Part shown: one piece after another, positions 1 to 6,129 of the stretch
Position numbering within the stretch: position 1 is the stretch's first letter
Layout: the number at the start of each line of letters is the position of its first letter
From: Sulfidibacterium sp964456625
GTDB taxonomy: Bacteria > Bacteroidota > Bacteroidia > Bacteroidales > F082
NCBI GenBank assembly: GCA_964456625.1
Contig: CAYWBO010000045.1
Coordinates: 1 to 24,125 of the forward strand
Reading direction: 5' to 3'
DNA: 24,125 nt
Position numbers and translations under genes: made by a program
The notes under the pieces: generated by a model
Seen by the model: the letters and a program-made list of their open reading frames with translations, nothing else
What the model was told of the DNA's origin: nothing
The model's database searches: none

Positions 1-8
1 TAGCTTTG
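1..8 (+). promoter_or_regulatory. Bacteroidota -7 promoter element for the glycosyltransferase gene
   Basis: TAGCTTTG fits the TAnnTTTG consensus of the primary Bacteroidota sigma factor. The -33 element would lie outside the window. Only 5 nt separate it from the ATG at 14, so transcription would start at or within a base or two of the start codon and the mRNA may be leaderless. This is a motif match only. Confidence 0.4.
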
Positions 9-13
9 CCCCC

Positions 14-886
14 ATGAAAGTAAGCGGGTTCACCTTTATCAAAAATGCCGTTCTGTACGATTATCCCGTCACGGAAGCCATCGGCTCCATCCTGCCACTG
101 TGCGACGAAGTGGTGGTGGCCGTAGGGAAATCGGACGACAAAACGCTTGAACTCATCCAAAGCATCGGTGATCCGAAGATCCGTATCACCGAAACGGTGT
201 GGGACGAAAGCCTACGCGAAGGCGGGCGCGTGCTCGCCGTGGAGACCGACAAAGCTTTTGCCGCCATCGCCCGAGACAGCGACTGGGCCTTCTACATCCA
301 GGGCGATGAGGTGATCCACGAAAAATACCATCCTGCCATCCGCAAAGCCATGGAGCAGCACCTCCACAACCAGGCTGTCGACGGCCTGCTGTTTCACTAC
401 CAGCACTTCTACGGCTCCTACGATTTCGTGGGCAGCTCCACCAACTGGTACCCACACGAGATTCGCATCGTCAGGAACAATCCTGCCATCTACTCCTACC
501 GCGATGCCCAGGGTTTCCGCATGGACGACGGCCGAAAACTGAAGGTCAAGCCCGTGGATGCGTATGTGTACCATTACGGCTGGGTGAAACCGCCCGAAGC
601 CATGCAGCGCAAGCAGGAGAGCTTCCAGAAACTATGGCATTCGGACCAATGGGTGGAAGACAATGTGCCAAAAGTAACGTCATTCGAATACGAAAAGCAC
701 GTCCGCAACCTGAAACGCTTTGAAGGCAGTCATCCACAGGTGATGCAGGAGCGCATCGCCGCCAAAAACTGGCAGTTCGATTTCGACATTTCCTTCAACC
801 GCACCACAGCAAAAGACCGCCTGAAACGCTTCCTGAAAAAGTACCTCGGCCTGGATTTCAGCTATAAGAATTACAGGATTATTTAA
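14..886 (+). CDS. Family 2-type glycosyltransferase (GT-A fold)
   Basis: The 290-residue soluble protein begins with the GT2 nucleotide-binding strand and helix (residues 1-25), followed by the CDEVVVAVGKSDDKT segment, which matches the beta-strand and turn of GT-A enzymes. An acidic QGDE motif near residue 96 sits where the DXD-like metal and nucleotide-sugar site is expected. The C-terminal half is rich in aromatic and basic residues and ends in basic helices, with no membrane segment. The family transfers a sugar from a nucleotide sugar onto a glycan or lipid acceptor, in the cytoplasm or at the inner face of the membrane. Donor and acceptor cannot be predicted. The gene stands alone, with no other sugar-related gene nearby. 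The ATG at 14 is the only early start in frame. Confidence 0.8.
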   Translation: MKVSGFTFIKNAVLYDYPVTEAIGSILPLCDEVVVAVGKSDDKTLELIQSIGDPKIRITETVWDESLREGGRVLAVETDKAFAAIARDSDWAFYIQGDEVIHEKYHPAIRKAMEQHLHNQAVDGLLFHYQHFYGSYDFVGSSTNWYPHEIRIVRNNPAIYSYRDAQGFRMDDGRKLKVKPVDAYVYHYGWVKPPEAMQRKQESFQKLWHSDQWVEDNVPKVTSFEYEKHVRNLKRFEGSHPQVMQERIAAKNWQFDFDISFNRTTAKDRLKRFLKKYLGLDFSYKNYRII

Positions 887-901
887 TATTCACACAGGCT
901 G

Positions 902-918
902 GCGCGCTTACAGCGCGT
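902..918. repeat. GC-rich inverted repeat after the glycosyltransferase gene
   Basis: The arms CGCGCT and AGCGCG are separated by TAC, 16 nt after the stop codon. The hairpin could end transcription, but no T-tract follows it. It could equally be a small dispersed palindrome like its neighbours. Confidence 0.45.
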
Positions 919-948
919 GACTGCCACTAAAAAATATCGTTTAATTCT

Positions 949-965
949 GAGTCCCGATTTATCGG
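949..965. repeat. Copy 1 of a 17-nt dispersed palindromic repeat
   Basis: GAGTCCCGATTTATCGG contains the inverted pair CCGAT and ATCGG. The same 17 nt occur again at 1912-1928, inside a longer palindrome. Two exact copies within 1 kb of non-coding DNA support a dispersed repeat. Confidence 0.6.
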
Positions 966-1104
966 AACGTGAGAATCCGGAAGTATCCAGTGTTTCTGTA
1001 ATCAAGACCCTCACGTCATCACCCAGGGCTCTTCCTCAGGGTTAAACGTTTACTTTTTTATTTCCAGGGTACGCGAGGGCCACCAAAAACAGGGAGCAGT
1101 GTAT

Positions 1105-1189
1105 TTGTCATTCTGAGCAATGCGAAGAATCTGTAATCGGTTTTTATCTAAGTCAATTATGAGATCCTTCACTCCGTTCAGGATGACAA
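1105..1189. repeat. 85-bp imperfect inverted repeat, REP/MITE-like
   Basis: The left end TTGTCATTCTGAG and the right end TTCAGGATGACAA are inverted copies with two mismatches. Inside them, GAAGAATCT and AGATCCTTC are also nearly complementary, so the whole unit folds into one long hairpin. From memory, very similar units are scattered in intergenic regions of many Bacteroidota and neighbouring phyla. No protein is encoded. Confidence 0.75.
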
Positions 1190-1221
1190 CAAATAGGTGC
1201 GTCGTTCCCCTTTAGAGCCTG

Positions 1222-1236
1222 TCCGCCTCCGGCGGA
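1222..1236. repeat. Short GC-rich palindrome
   Basis: TCCGCC and GGCGGA are separated by TCC. It lies just after the larger repeat. It may be a fragment of another dispersed element. Confidence 0.45.
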
Positions 1237-1281
1237 AACGAGGACGAGATTGGGAAATGAACAAAAACCCTTTTTTATCAA

Positions 1282-1289
1282 TATATTTG
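1282..1289 (+). promoter_or_regulatory. -7 promoter element for the yjdI-yjdJ pair
   Basis: TATATTTG is a perfect TAnnTTTG match. It predicts a transcript start near 1294-1296 and a leader of about 52-54 nt. I see no well-spaced TTG -33 element. Confidence 0.45.
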
Positions 1290-1301
1290 TAAGTGTTATC
1301 G

Positions 1302-1326
1302 CGCACCGGCGACTTGTTGCCGGGCG
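1302..1326 (+). promoter_or_regulatory. Leader hairpin upstream of yjdI-like gene
   Basis: CGC, a bulged A and CCGGC pair with GCCGG plus GCG around an 8-nt loop, giving eight G-C pairs in an otherwise AT-rich leader. It sits between the predicted transcript start and the ATG at 1348, so it could affect translation or RNA stability. No known riboswitch class is recognised. Confidence 0.3.
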
Positions 1327-1347
1327 TTCAGTATAAATTTAAAATGT

Positions 1348-1563
1348 ATGGTTATGACCACAAAAGAATATAGCAACGGAGAGATTACCATCCTCTGGAA
1401 GTCGGAAATATGCCAGCATTCCGGAGTTTGCGTGAAGACGCTCCCCAACGTATACCATCCCAAAGAAAAACCCTGGATCAAAATGGAAAACGCCACAACA
1501 CAGGAGCTCATAGACCAGGTAGCCCAGTGTCCTTCAGGGGCTTTAAGCATCAAAAAACCGTAA
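1348..1563 (+). CDS. yjdI: YjdI-like divergent mono-cluster Fe-S protein (Fer4_19 type)
   Basis: This 71-residue cytoplasmic protein carries the family signature: C22-x-H24-x-G-x-C28 near the N-terminus, PWI at 42-44, and C61-P-S-G-A-L near the C-terminus. Length and motif order match YjdI-type small ferredoxin-like proteins. Only three cysteines are present, so His24 or an outside ligand would have to complete a four-ligand cluster; that is inference. The stop is 3 nt before the YjdJ-like acetyltransferase gene. The same pair is adjacent in Escherichia coli (yjdI-yjdJ), which strengthens both calls. The biochemical role is not established. A second in-frame ATG at codon 3 could also be the start. 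Confidence 0.85.
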   Translation: MVMTTKEYSNGEITILWKSEICQHSGVCVKTLPNVYHPKEKPWIKMENATTQELIDQVAQCPSGALSIKKP

Positions 1564-1566
1564 GCC

Positions 1567-1851
1567 ATGACAAAGTTCACACAGGAAGACAACGGAAAAA
1601 GAGGACGCTTTGTCCTTTACGACGACGAGGTTTTTGCCGGTGAGATCACTTATGCCTGGTCAGGAGAAGCAAAAATCATCGTCGACCACACGGGCGTCGA
1701 GAAACAATTCGGCGGCAAAGGTTACGGCAAACTGCTGGTGATGAAAATCGTGGAATTCGTCCGCGAAAAAAACATCAAGGTTGTTCCCGTCTGCCCCTTT
1801 GCACAAAAAGTCTTCGACCGCGACGAAAGCATCCAGGATGTAAGGTTTTAG
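1567..1851 (+). CDS. yjdJ: YjdJ-like small GNAT N-acetyltransferase
   Basis: The 94-residue protein consists almost entirely of a minimal GNAT fold. The acetyl-CoA binding motif A is visible as QFGGKGYGK at residues 47-55, with the preceding beta-strand IIVDHTGVE. A PVCPFA segment with Cys76 corresponds to the conserved cysteine region of the YjdJ/NATD1-type family. Such proteins are about 90-110 residues long, so it is full length. The family is predicted to transfer acetyl from acetyl-CoA to an amine, but the substrate is not known. It is almost certainly co-transcribed with the Fe-S gene 3 nt upstream. Confidence 0.85.
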   Translation: MTKFTQEDNGKRGRFVLYDDEVFAGEITYAWSGEAKIIVDHTGVEKQFGGKGYGKLLVMKIVEFVREKNIKVVPVCPFAQKVFDRDESIQDVRF

Positions 1852-1911
1852 GATGTTAGATGTTTGGATGTGGGATATATAAACAGAAGCTTATTTCGTT
1901 TTCAGTGACTG

Positions 1912-1936
1912 GAGTCCCGATTTATCGGGATGACTC
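1912..1936. repeat. Copy 2 of the dispersed palindrome, with longer arms
   Basis: Outer arms GAGTC (1912-1916) and GACTC (1932-1936) enclose CCCGAT and ATCGGG. The first 17 nt equal those at 949-965. It lies downstream of the acetyltransferase gene, where it may act as a weak terminator, though no T-tract follows directly. Confidence 0.6.
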
Positions 1937-2014
1937 ACTTTTTCGCGTTTCATTTCTCCAGCCTTCGGCAGCTAAACATTATTTAACATATAAATCTTGA
2001 TAATGGCATTCAGG

Positions 2015-2046
2015 TTGCATATTATTGCCGTGTTTCGTAATTTTGA
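2015..2046 (+). promoter_or_regulatory. Promoter for the M20 amidohydrolase-alanine racemase operon
   Basis: TTG (2015-2017) and TAATTTTG (2039-2046), 21 nt apart, fit the Bacteroidota -33/-7 pattern. The -7 element ends 5 nt before the ATG at 2052, the same distance as upstream of the glycosyltransferase gene. This suggests a leaderless or near-leaderless mRNA. It also rules out the upstream TTG at 2025 as the start codon. Confidence 0.5.
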
Positions 2047-2051
2047 CATTT

Positions 2052-3182
2052 ATGCCTGACAAAACCATTATCGACTTACGCCATCAACTTCATCAGCACC
2101 CTGAAATATCCAATCACGAAGCCGGGACATCGGAAAGGATTGTCCGGTTCATGAGCCCTCTGCATCCCGATGCAGCAATATCGCTGGCATCCCACGGAAA
2201 GGCTTTCATCTTCGACAGCCAAAAGCCGGGACCCACGGTATTGTTCCGTGCTGAACTCGATGCGCTTCCCATCGAGGAAACCACAAAAGCAGCCTATGCT
2301 TCACGTAATAAAGGAACGGCCCATTCCTGCGGTCACGACGGGCACATGGCCATCCTGGCAGGACTGGCACTGCAAGTCGCCGAAACCCGTCCCCGCAAGG
2401 GAAAAACCGTGTTGTTGTTCCAGCCCGCCGAAGAAGTGGAACAGGGAGCCCGCGATGTGGTGGAAGACCCAGGATTTAAAAAGATCAACCCCGATTATGT
2501 GTTCGGATTGCACAACATCCCGGGCACGGAGAAAAACAAGATCCTGCTGCGTCACGGTACTTTTTCCGCCGCTTCCAAGGGCATGACCGTCACCCTCACG
2601 GGCAAGACGGCCCACGCTGCCGAGCCCGAAAACGGCCGCAGCCCGGCCACCGCCATCGCACGCATCATAGAAGCGCTGGATGAGTTGATCCACAACCAGA
2701 CGCTCTTCAAAAGCCTGACGCTGCTCACCATCATCCACATCCGGATGGGAGAAGTCTCCTTCGGCACCACCCCCGGCTATGCCGAGATGATGATCACCCT
2801 GCGCGCTTTCGCAAACGAGGACATGAAGGTACTGACCCAGGAAGCCGAAGCCATCATCCGCATGATCGCCAGGGAAGAAAAGCTTGGCTGCACGGTAGAT
2901 TACTCCGAAGTCTTTCCCGCCCTGGTAAACTGCCCCGAGAGTGTGCGTATGCTGGAAGATGCGGCCCGCAAAAATGCGCTGACGTTCGAATACATGAAAA
3001 AGCCCTTCCGCTGGTCGGAAGATTTCGCCTATTATACCGAACAGTACCAGGGCGCCTTCTTCGGCCTGGGCGCCGGCGTACGCCACCCCAGCCTCCACAA
3101 CCCCGATTACGACTTCCCCGACAGCATCCTGAAAGCAGGCATCGACATGTTCTACACGATTTATCAAAAACTAAACCTGTAA
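2052..3182 (+). CDS. M20 family metallo-amidohydrolase (HipO/N-acyl-amino-acid hydrolase type)
   Basis: This 376-residue, signal-less enzyme has the M20D pattern. RAELDALPI corresponds to the usual RADMDALPI. The metal-binding CGHDGHM has Cys93, His95 and Asp96, the catalytic FQPAEE has Glu127 and Glu128, and GLHN has His154. A dimerisation domain follows (TVTLTGKTAHAAEPENG, around residues 178-194). The family hydrolyses amide bonds of N-acyl or N-aroyl amino acids using one or two divalent metal ions. The exact substrate cannot be told. I chose ATG 2052 over the in-frame TTG 2025 because the protein then begins just before the typical LRHQLHQHPE segment and the TTG lies within the promoter. 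The alanine racemase gene begins 2 nt after the stop. Confidence 0.88.
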   Translation: MPDKTIIDLRHQLHQHPEISNHEAGTSERIVRFMSPLHPDAAISLASHGKAFIFDSQKPGPTVLFRAELDALPIEETTKAAYASRNKGTAHSCGHDGHMAILAGLALQVAETRPRKGKTVLLFQPAEEVEQGARDVVEDPGFKKINPDYVFGLHNIPGTEKNKILLRHGTFSAASKGMTVTLTGKTAHAAEPENGRSPATAIARIIEALDELIHNQTLFKSLTLLTIIHIRMGEVSFGTTPGYAEMMITLRAFANEDMKVLTQEAEAIIRMIAREEKLGCTVDYSEVFPALVNCPESVRMLEDAARKNALTFEYMKKPFRWSEDFAYYTEQYQGAFFGLGAGVRHPSLHNPDYDFPDSILKAGIDMFYTIYQKLNL

Positions 3183-3184
3183 CC

Positions 3185-4333
3185 ATGAATCGCAGTTCAG
3201 AGATATTACTCAGTGAAAAAGCAGTAGAGAATAATATCCGGTTTTTAAAAAAGAAACTGGGTCCCCAGATTAAAATATCGTCGGTGGTGAAAGCCAACGC
3301 CTATGGCCATGGCATTGAGCAGATCGTGCCCTTGTTCGAAAAGTACGGTATCCGCCATTTCTCGGTGTTCGACTTCACCGAGGCAGAACGCGTTTGTGAG
3401 AGCCTGACGGGAGACTGCGACATCATGATCATGGGATGGATCCCCGACGACCGCATGCAAAAGGTGATCCTCAAAGGTTTTGAATTTATGGTCTTCAACC
3501 TCGAAAGGCTGAACCTGGCCCTGAAAACCGCCCGCGCGCTGAACCTGAAAGCCCGCATCCACCTGGAAGCCGAAACGGGCATGAACCGATCGGGACTGAA
3601 CAGGCAAGAACTAGATCAGGCTATCGAAGTCATCAACAGTAACAAAGATGCTTTCGAGATCAGGGGCTTTTGCACCCACCTGGCAGGCCCGGAAAGTATC
3701 TCCAACCACCTGCGCATCCAGAAGCAGCTGAAAAAATTCCATAAGATGCTTGCTACAGTGAGGGAACACGGCATCGATCCTGCTTACCGGCATGTGGCCA
3801 ACTCTGCCGGTGCTTTTGCGTATCCCAAAACCCGCATGGACCTGGTACGCATCGGCATCATGCAGTACGGCTTCTGGCCCAGCATGGAGACTTTTATCCA
3901 TTACATCAACTCCAAAACCGACAAAACCGACCCGCTGAGCCGCATCATGAGCTGGCACAGCAAGGTGATGGCGGTGAAGGAAGTGAAAACCGGTGAGTTT
4001 ATCGGCTACGGCATCACTTTCCAGGCACAGACCGACATGAACACGGCCCTGATCCCGGTGGGTTATTCCTGCGGTTTCAGCCGTTCGCTTAGCAACCGGG
4101 GGCGCGTGCTCATCCACGGGCAACGCTGCCGCGTAATCGGCGTGGTAAACATGAACATGATCATTGCCGATATTACGCATCTGGAGGAAGTCAAAGTGGG
4201 AGAAGAAGTGGTGATCATCGGGAAACAGGGACAGCAGGAGATCAAAGTAACGGCCTTCAGCGATATCAGCGATCAGCTGAATTACGAAGTGCTGGCTCAT
4301 CTGTCGCAACGAATTCACCGGCGCGTGGTGTGA
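3185..4333 (+). CDS. alr: Alanine racemase, stand-alone
   Basis: The 382-residue protein matches a fold-type III PLP racemase. The PLP-binding lysine is Lys36 in SVVKANAYGHG, and the second catalytic base is probably Tyr275 in IGYGITFQA. A C-terminal beta domain follows (PVGYSCGFSRSLSNRG, then VVNMNMIIADIT, where many homologues have CMDQ or SMDM). It interconverts L- and D-alanine, supplying D-Ala for peptidoglycan in the cytoplasm. Many Bacteroidota carry alanine racemase fused to MurF; this one is separate, so it may be a second copy or serve a catabolic or other role. It is probably translated from the same mRNA as the amidohydrolase, whose stop lies 2 nt upstream. Another amino-acid racemase specificity is possible. 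Confidence 0.9.
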   Translation: MNRSSEILLSEKAVENNIRFLKKKLGPQIKISSVVKANAYGHGIEQIVPLFEKYGIRHFSVFDFTEAERVCESLTGDCDIMIMGWIPDDRMQKVILKGFEFMVFNLERLNLALKTARALNLKARIHLEAETGMNRSGLNRQELDQAIEVINSNKDAFEIRGFCTHLAGPESISNHLRIQKQLKKFHKMLATVREHGIDPAYRHVANSAGAFAYPKTRMDLVRIGIMQYGFWPSMETFIHYINSKTDKTDPLSRIMSWHSKVMAVKEVKTGEFIGYGITFQAQTDMNTALIPVGYSCGFSRSLSNRGRVLIHGQRCRVIGVVNMNMIIADITHLEEVKVGEEVVIIGKQGQQEIKVTAFSDISDQLNYEVLAHLSQRIHRRVV

Positions 4334-4430
4334 TAAACACGATAAAAATTTCAGAAGGTTCCAAAACTTCAGACTTTACCCGGCTTAAAACTTGCATAAA
4401 CTTAAATCATTAAAATAATGCAAGTTATTG

Positions 4431-4460
4431 TTGAAATGCCATAAATTATGTTTATATTCG
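4431..4460 (+). promoter_or_regulatory. Promoter of first STAS-like gene
   Basis: TTG (4431-4433), a 19-nt spacer and TATATTCG (4453-4460). The -7 element ends 19 nt before the ATG. The same arrangement precedes the second paralogue. Confidence 0.55.
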
Positions 4461-4479
4461 TAGATACTAAATCCTTTAT

Positions 4480-4887
4480 ATGCGCCGGGAAACAAACCAT
4501 AAGGAAGGCGTCTACAAAATTGAATTCAATAAGACTGAAAAGTTCTGCATTGTTGTTGCGGAAGGGAATGTCACCAGGGTATCTACCTTGGATACCATGA
4601 AAATGCTTGCGGAAGACAGGCAGTTTGGAGATGATTTCAGTATTATCGTTGACCTGAGGCTGAGCACTTTTCATCCCTCTTATTTCGAGATGCTGTCCAT
4701 CAACAACCACATGGTACGCATGAAGGAATATTTCCCGAATAAAATCGCCATCGTGACGACTGGTTTTCTTTGGGTTCTTGGGGAACTGACGGCCCAGTTT
4801 TCTATCCAGAAAGGCATGAACGTGAAGGCTTTCACTGACGTAGAAAAGGCGAAGGAGTGGATAAAAGAAACGCCTGAAGTGAGCTGA
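4480..4887 (+). CDS. SpoIIAA/STAS-like protein, copy A of a tandem pair
   Basis: This 135-residue protein has no signal peptide or membrane segment. Alternating strands and helices are visible: an N-terminal beta hairpin (GVYKIEFNK, CIVVAEGNV), a helix, a central strand IIVDLR (about 55-60), a strand KIAIVTTGF (about 88-96) and a C-terminal helix ending in EWIKE. This order resembles SpoIIAA-like/STAS domains, but no catalytic motif is present and the assignment is structural inference. It aligns without gaps to the next gene, with 63 of 130 residues identical by hand count. The invariant pieces are IIVDLR, HP, IVTTGF, KGM and EW. The function is unknown; a non-enzymatic regulatory or binding role is plausible. 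Confidence 0.7.
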   Translation: MRRETNHKEGVYKIEFNKTEKFCIVVAEGNVTRVSTLDTMKMLAEDRQFGDDFSIIVDLRLSTFHPSYFEMLSINNHMVRMKEYFPNKIAIVTTGFLWVLGELTAQFSIQKGMNVKAFTDVEKAKEWIKETPEVS

Positions 4888-5028
4888 TGCACGCTCAAGT
4901 GGTTAAAGCTGAGGACGCAGTCTCCCGGTTCGTTGCATCGGCTTCATTTTTTATTTAAAAGTTTAGGTCTTCCGGCTTCTGCCCGTTCATGAATCTGAGG
5001 TATCCGAAACGTTAAACTTATGAATTAC

Positions 5029-5058
5029 TTGTGTTTAAGGAAAAATTTCGTATCTTCG
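5029..5058 (+). promoter_or_regulatory. Promoter of second STAS-like gene
   Basis: TTG (5029-5031), a 19-nt spacer and TATCTTCG (5051-5058). It has the same spacing and the same TTCG variant as the promoter of copy A. It ends 17 nt before the GTG at 5076, so the long open frame beginning at GTG 5031 runs through the promoter and is not the true start. Confidence 0.6.
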
Positions 5059-5075
5059 TAAGCCAAACCAATGTT

Positions 5076-5468
5076 GTGAAAGAAGAATCTAAAGATAAGG
5101 AAGGTATCTTCACTTTCGAGATCAACAAAGCAGAGAAAGTGTGCCTCGTGGTGGGGAAAGGATGTATTTCGTTTGATTCCTCGGTGAAAGCGATGCACAC
5201 CCTGGCCGACGATCCCGGATTCCGCCCGGACTATAACATTATCGTGGACCTGAGAGACATCAGTTATCATCCCACCTATAAAGAGGTCCTGGACATCAAA
5301 AACAATCTGGTTTTCATGAAGACATCCTTTACAAAAAAAGTAGCCATCGTAACAACCGGATTCCGCATGGTGCTGGCCGAGCTGGTCAGCCGGTTCTCCC
5401 AACTGAAAGGGATGACCGTTTCCGCTTTCAGCGACATGGGCGCAGCCCTGGAATGGGTGAAAGAGTGA
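5076..5468 (+). CDS. SpoIIAA/STAS-like protein, copy B of a tandem pair
   Basis: The protein has 130 residues when started at GTG 5076. That start aligns the first residue exactly with the ATG of copy A and places the start 17 nt after the -7 element. The frame is also open from GTG 5031, but the added 15 residues have no counterpart in copy A and overlap the promoter. The same elements are conserved (IIVDLR, HPTY, KKVAIVTTGF, LKGMTV, EWVKE). The two copies have separate promoters of the same design, so they arose by duplication that included upstream DNA, or keep similar control. The molecular function is unknown; binding of a small ligand or partner protein would fit the fold. Confidence 0.7.
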   Translation: MKEESKDKEGIFTFEINKAEKVCLVVGKGCISFDSSVKAMHTLADDPGFRPDYNIIVDLRDISYHPTYKEVLDIKNNLVFMKTSFTKKVAIVTTGFRMVLAELVSRFSQLKGMTVSAFSDMGAALEWVKE

Positions 5469-5605
5469 ACTTGAAATGATCTAAAATAACCCAGAACCCT
5501 CCAACAAATATGCACCATCACTGACTGCAAAGTTTCAACTGCGAACGTTGGTCATTTGTCTTAAAAATATTTCTATCTGCCTGATACAAGGGATCTTTTT
5601 CTTGC

Positions 5606-5638
5606 TATATTTAGGATGAGTTTTTGAAAATCCTAAAT
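5606..5638 (+). promoter_or_regulatory. Degenerate -7 element overlapping a 9-bp inverted repeat
   Basis: TATATTTA (5606-5613) is one base from TAnnTTTG. It overlaps ATTTAGGAT (5609-5617), which is perfectly complementary to ATCCTAAAT (5630-5638) across a 12-nt spacer, 8 nt before the ATG at 5647. It could be a repressor operator on DNA or a hairpin in the leader RNA. Confidence 0.35.
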
Positions 5639-5646
5639 AAAATCAA

Positions 5647-6129
5647 ATGAAAAAGATCTCCCTTTTGCTCGTATTGGGTTTCGTTGTTGCTATGCTGCCG
5701 GCACAGCAGAAATCTCATGCTGCTTCGCAGGATTACAAAGCCATCGAAGCGATTATACAACAATGGAAGGATGGCTACAACAATGGTCACGCAGAAAAAG
5801 TAGCGATGCTTTATACACCCGATGCCTGGTATTTAACGCAGCATTTCATCACAGGCATCGTGCAGGGTCGTCCCGCCATTCAGGCTTATGTGCAGCGCGG
5901 TATAGACGCTAAATACCATATTGATTCCATCCGGATATTAAAGTTGAGGTATTTCGATAATGTTGCCTATGTCATCGACCGCTACGATGCCACCAACGGG
6001 GACCGGAAAGATTTCGGTCTGAACCTTGTGGTGCTGCGCAACATCAAAGGACACTGGCTTATCGTCGCCCACGAAGCGGCCGTTCCCGATCAGGCCAACG
6101 CCGTAAGATCACTGGACATCAAGAAGTAG
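5647..6129 (+). CDS. Secreted SnoaL/DUF4440-type (NTF2-like) protein
   Basis: The 160-residue protein has a signal peptide (basic start MKK, hydrophobic core to about residue 18, probable cleavage near ASQ at 25-28). The mature part is a single NTF2-like cone domain: a helix with AIIQQWKDGYNNGHAEKVAMLYTPDA, quoted here only as residues 33-58, which is characteristic of DUF4440/SgcJ-EcaC proteins. It is followed by strands and a final GHWLIVAHEA strand. Family members bind small hydrophobic ligands or act as minor enzymes, and no catalytic residues can be assigned. It is probably periplasmic. It is monocistronic, with a long non-coding gap downstream before the phosphate operon. Confidence 0.75.
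   Translation: MKKISLLLVLGFVVAMLPAQQKSHAASQDYKAIEAIIQQWKDGYNNGHAEKVAMLYTPDAWYLTQHFITGIVQGRPAIQAYVQRGIDAKYHIDSIRILKLRYFDNVAYVIDRYDATNGDRKDFGLNLVVLRNIKGHWLIVAHEAAVPDQANAVRSLDIKK

Larger units (their letters stand above)
887..1347. other. Repeat-rich non-coding region
   Basis: No credible gene is visible on either strand in these 461 bases. The region holds a string of unrelated small palindromes: 902-918, 949-965, 1105-1189 and 1222-1236. It ends with a -7 promoter element at 1282 and a leader hairpin at 1302-1326 for the next gene. It looks like a landing site for short non-autonomous repeats. Confidence 0.6.

Noticed and set aside
1105..1189. Small RNA gene or tRNA
   Set aside because: It folds as one long hairpin with REP/MITE-like ends and no cloverleaf, promoter or terminator.
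2025..2051. TTG 2025 as start of the M20 amidohydrolase
   Set aside because: It overlaps the promoter spacer and -7 element and adds residues not typical of the family.
2301..4318. Antisense open frames of 288 and 235 codons opposite the amidohydrolase and alanine racemase
   Set aside because: The + strand genes have full catalytic motifs; the antisense products are compositionally odd (rich in His, Val and Gly) and lack promoters.
5031..5075. GTG 5031 as start of the second STAS-like protein
   Set aside because: The extension includes the promoter -7 element and has no counterpart in the paralogue.
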